This document shows, piece by piece, positions 63,768 to 64,000 of a stretch of DNA of 64,000 nucleotides (position 1 is the first letter of the stretch; each line of letters opens with the position of its first letter). The translations under genes were made by a program, and so were the position numbers. Origin of the DNA: Archilochus colubris (Eukaryota > Chordata > Aves > Apodiformes > Trochilidae); NCBI GenBank assembly GCA_023079485.1, contig CM041092.1, positions 16,769,127 through 16,833,126 of the forward strand. Reading direction: 5' to 3'. The notes under the pieces are model-generated. The model was given only the letters and a program-made list of their open reading frames with translations, did not search any database and had not been told where the DNA came from.

Positions 63768-64000
63768 CTACAAGGCACACAAAGTTTATGGCAGGAAGCA
63801 GCAACAAAGCAGATTTAATCAGGTTATGACTGGGTTAAAGGCGTAAAACCATGCTTTACAACTAGTATCCAGAATAGCTTCACAAGAGGAATGTACATGA
63901 TGGGATAACTTTCAGTATTCACTAAAAAGACCTAAGAAAATATACAGAGGATTTCTTTTGTACAGAATAAACAGAAACTTTTGATTTCTTAAAATGAACA

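Noticed and set aside
1..64000. CRISPR arrays, operons, phage or bacterial defence systems
   Set aside because: No regularly spaced repeats or prokaryotic gene organisation; introns, CR1 elements and a CpG island show a vertebrate nuclear genome.

Overview
The window is vertebrate nuclear DNA, almost certainly from a bird. It carries several CR1 retrotransposon copies ending in the typical ATTCTATGATTCTATGA tail and a solo LTR of a type I recognise from avian endogenous retroviruses. Its one large gene is compact (about 44 kb), with typical vertebrate introns. There are no bacterial-style operons, CRISPR arrays, tRNAs or rRNAs.

The dominant feature is one complete minus-strand gene, LY75 (DEC-205/CD205), an endocytic antigen-uptake receptor of the mannose-receptor family. 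I could place all 35 coding exons, from the ATG at 46951 down to the stop codon at 2631. Every splice phase joins in frame, giving 5193 coding nt (1730 codons plus stop). The protein reads signal peptide, ricin-B domain, fibronectin type II domain, ten C-type lectin-like domains (CTLDs), one membrane helix and a 33-residue tail with the FSSV-H-Y endocytic motif and an acidic cluster. Recalled human LY75 has 1722 residues and the same domain order, and its sequence aligns throughout.

Layout: 1-2630 is 3' UTR and downstream flank. 2631-46951 is LY75, with CR1 insertions, a 94-bp-arm palindrome and a local duplication in its introns. About 46280-47170 is a CpG-rich promoter island. 47171-64000 is flank with no recognisable protein gene. 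The flank holds CR1 pieces at 51.1 kb and 56.3-57.9 kb, and a 590-bp solo LTR with a 5-bp target duplication nested in an old CR1 at 53.8-55.1 kb. One unassigned open stretch with splice-like ends lies near 63.7 kb.

I found no evidence of a novel multi-gene system. The best second looks are the near-perfect intronic palindrome, the GC-AG intron after the FN2 exon, the duplicated intronic segment whose second copy preserves a CR1 empty site, the promoter G-quadruplex motif and the nested LTR.
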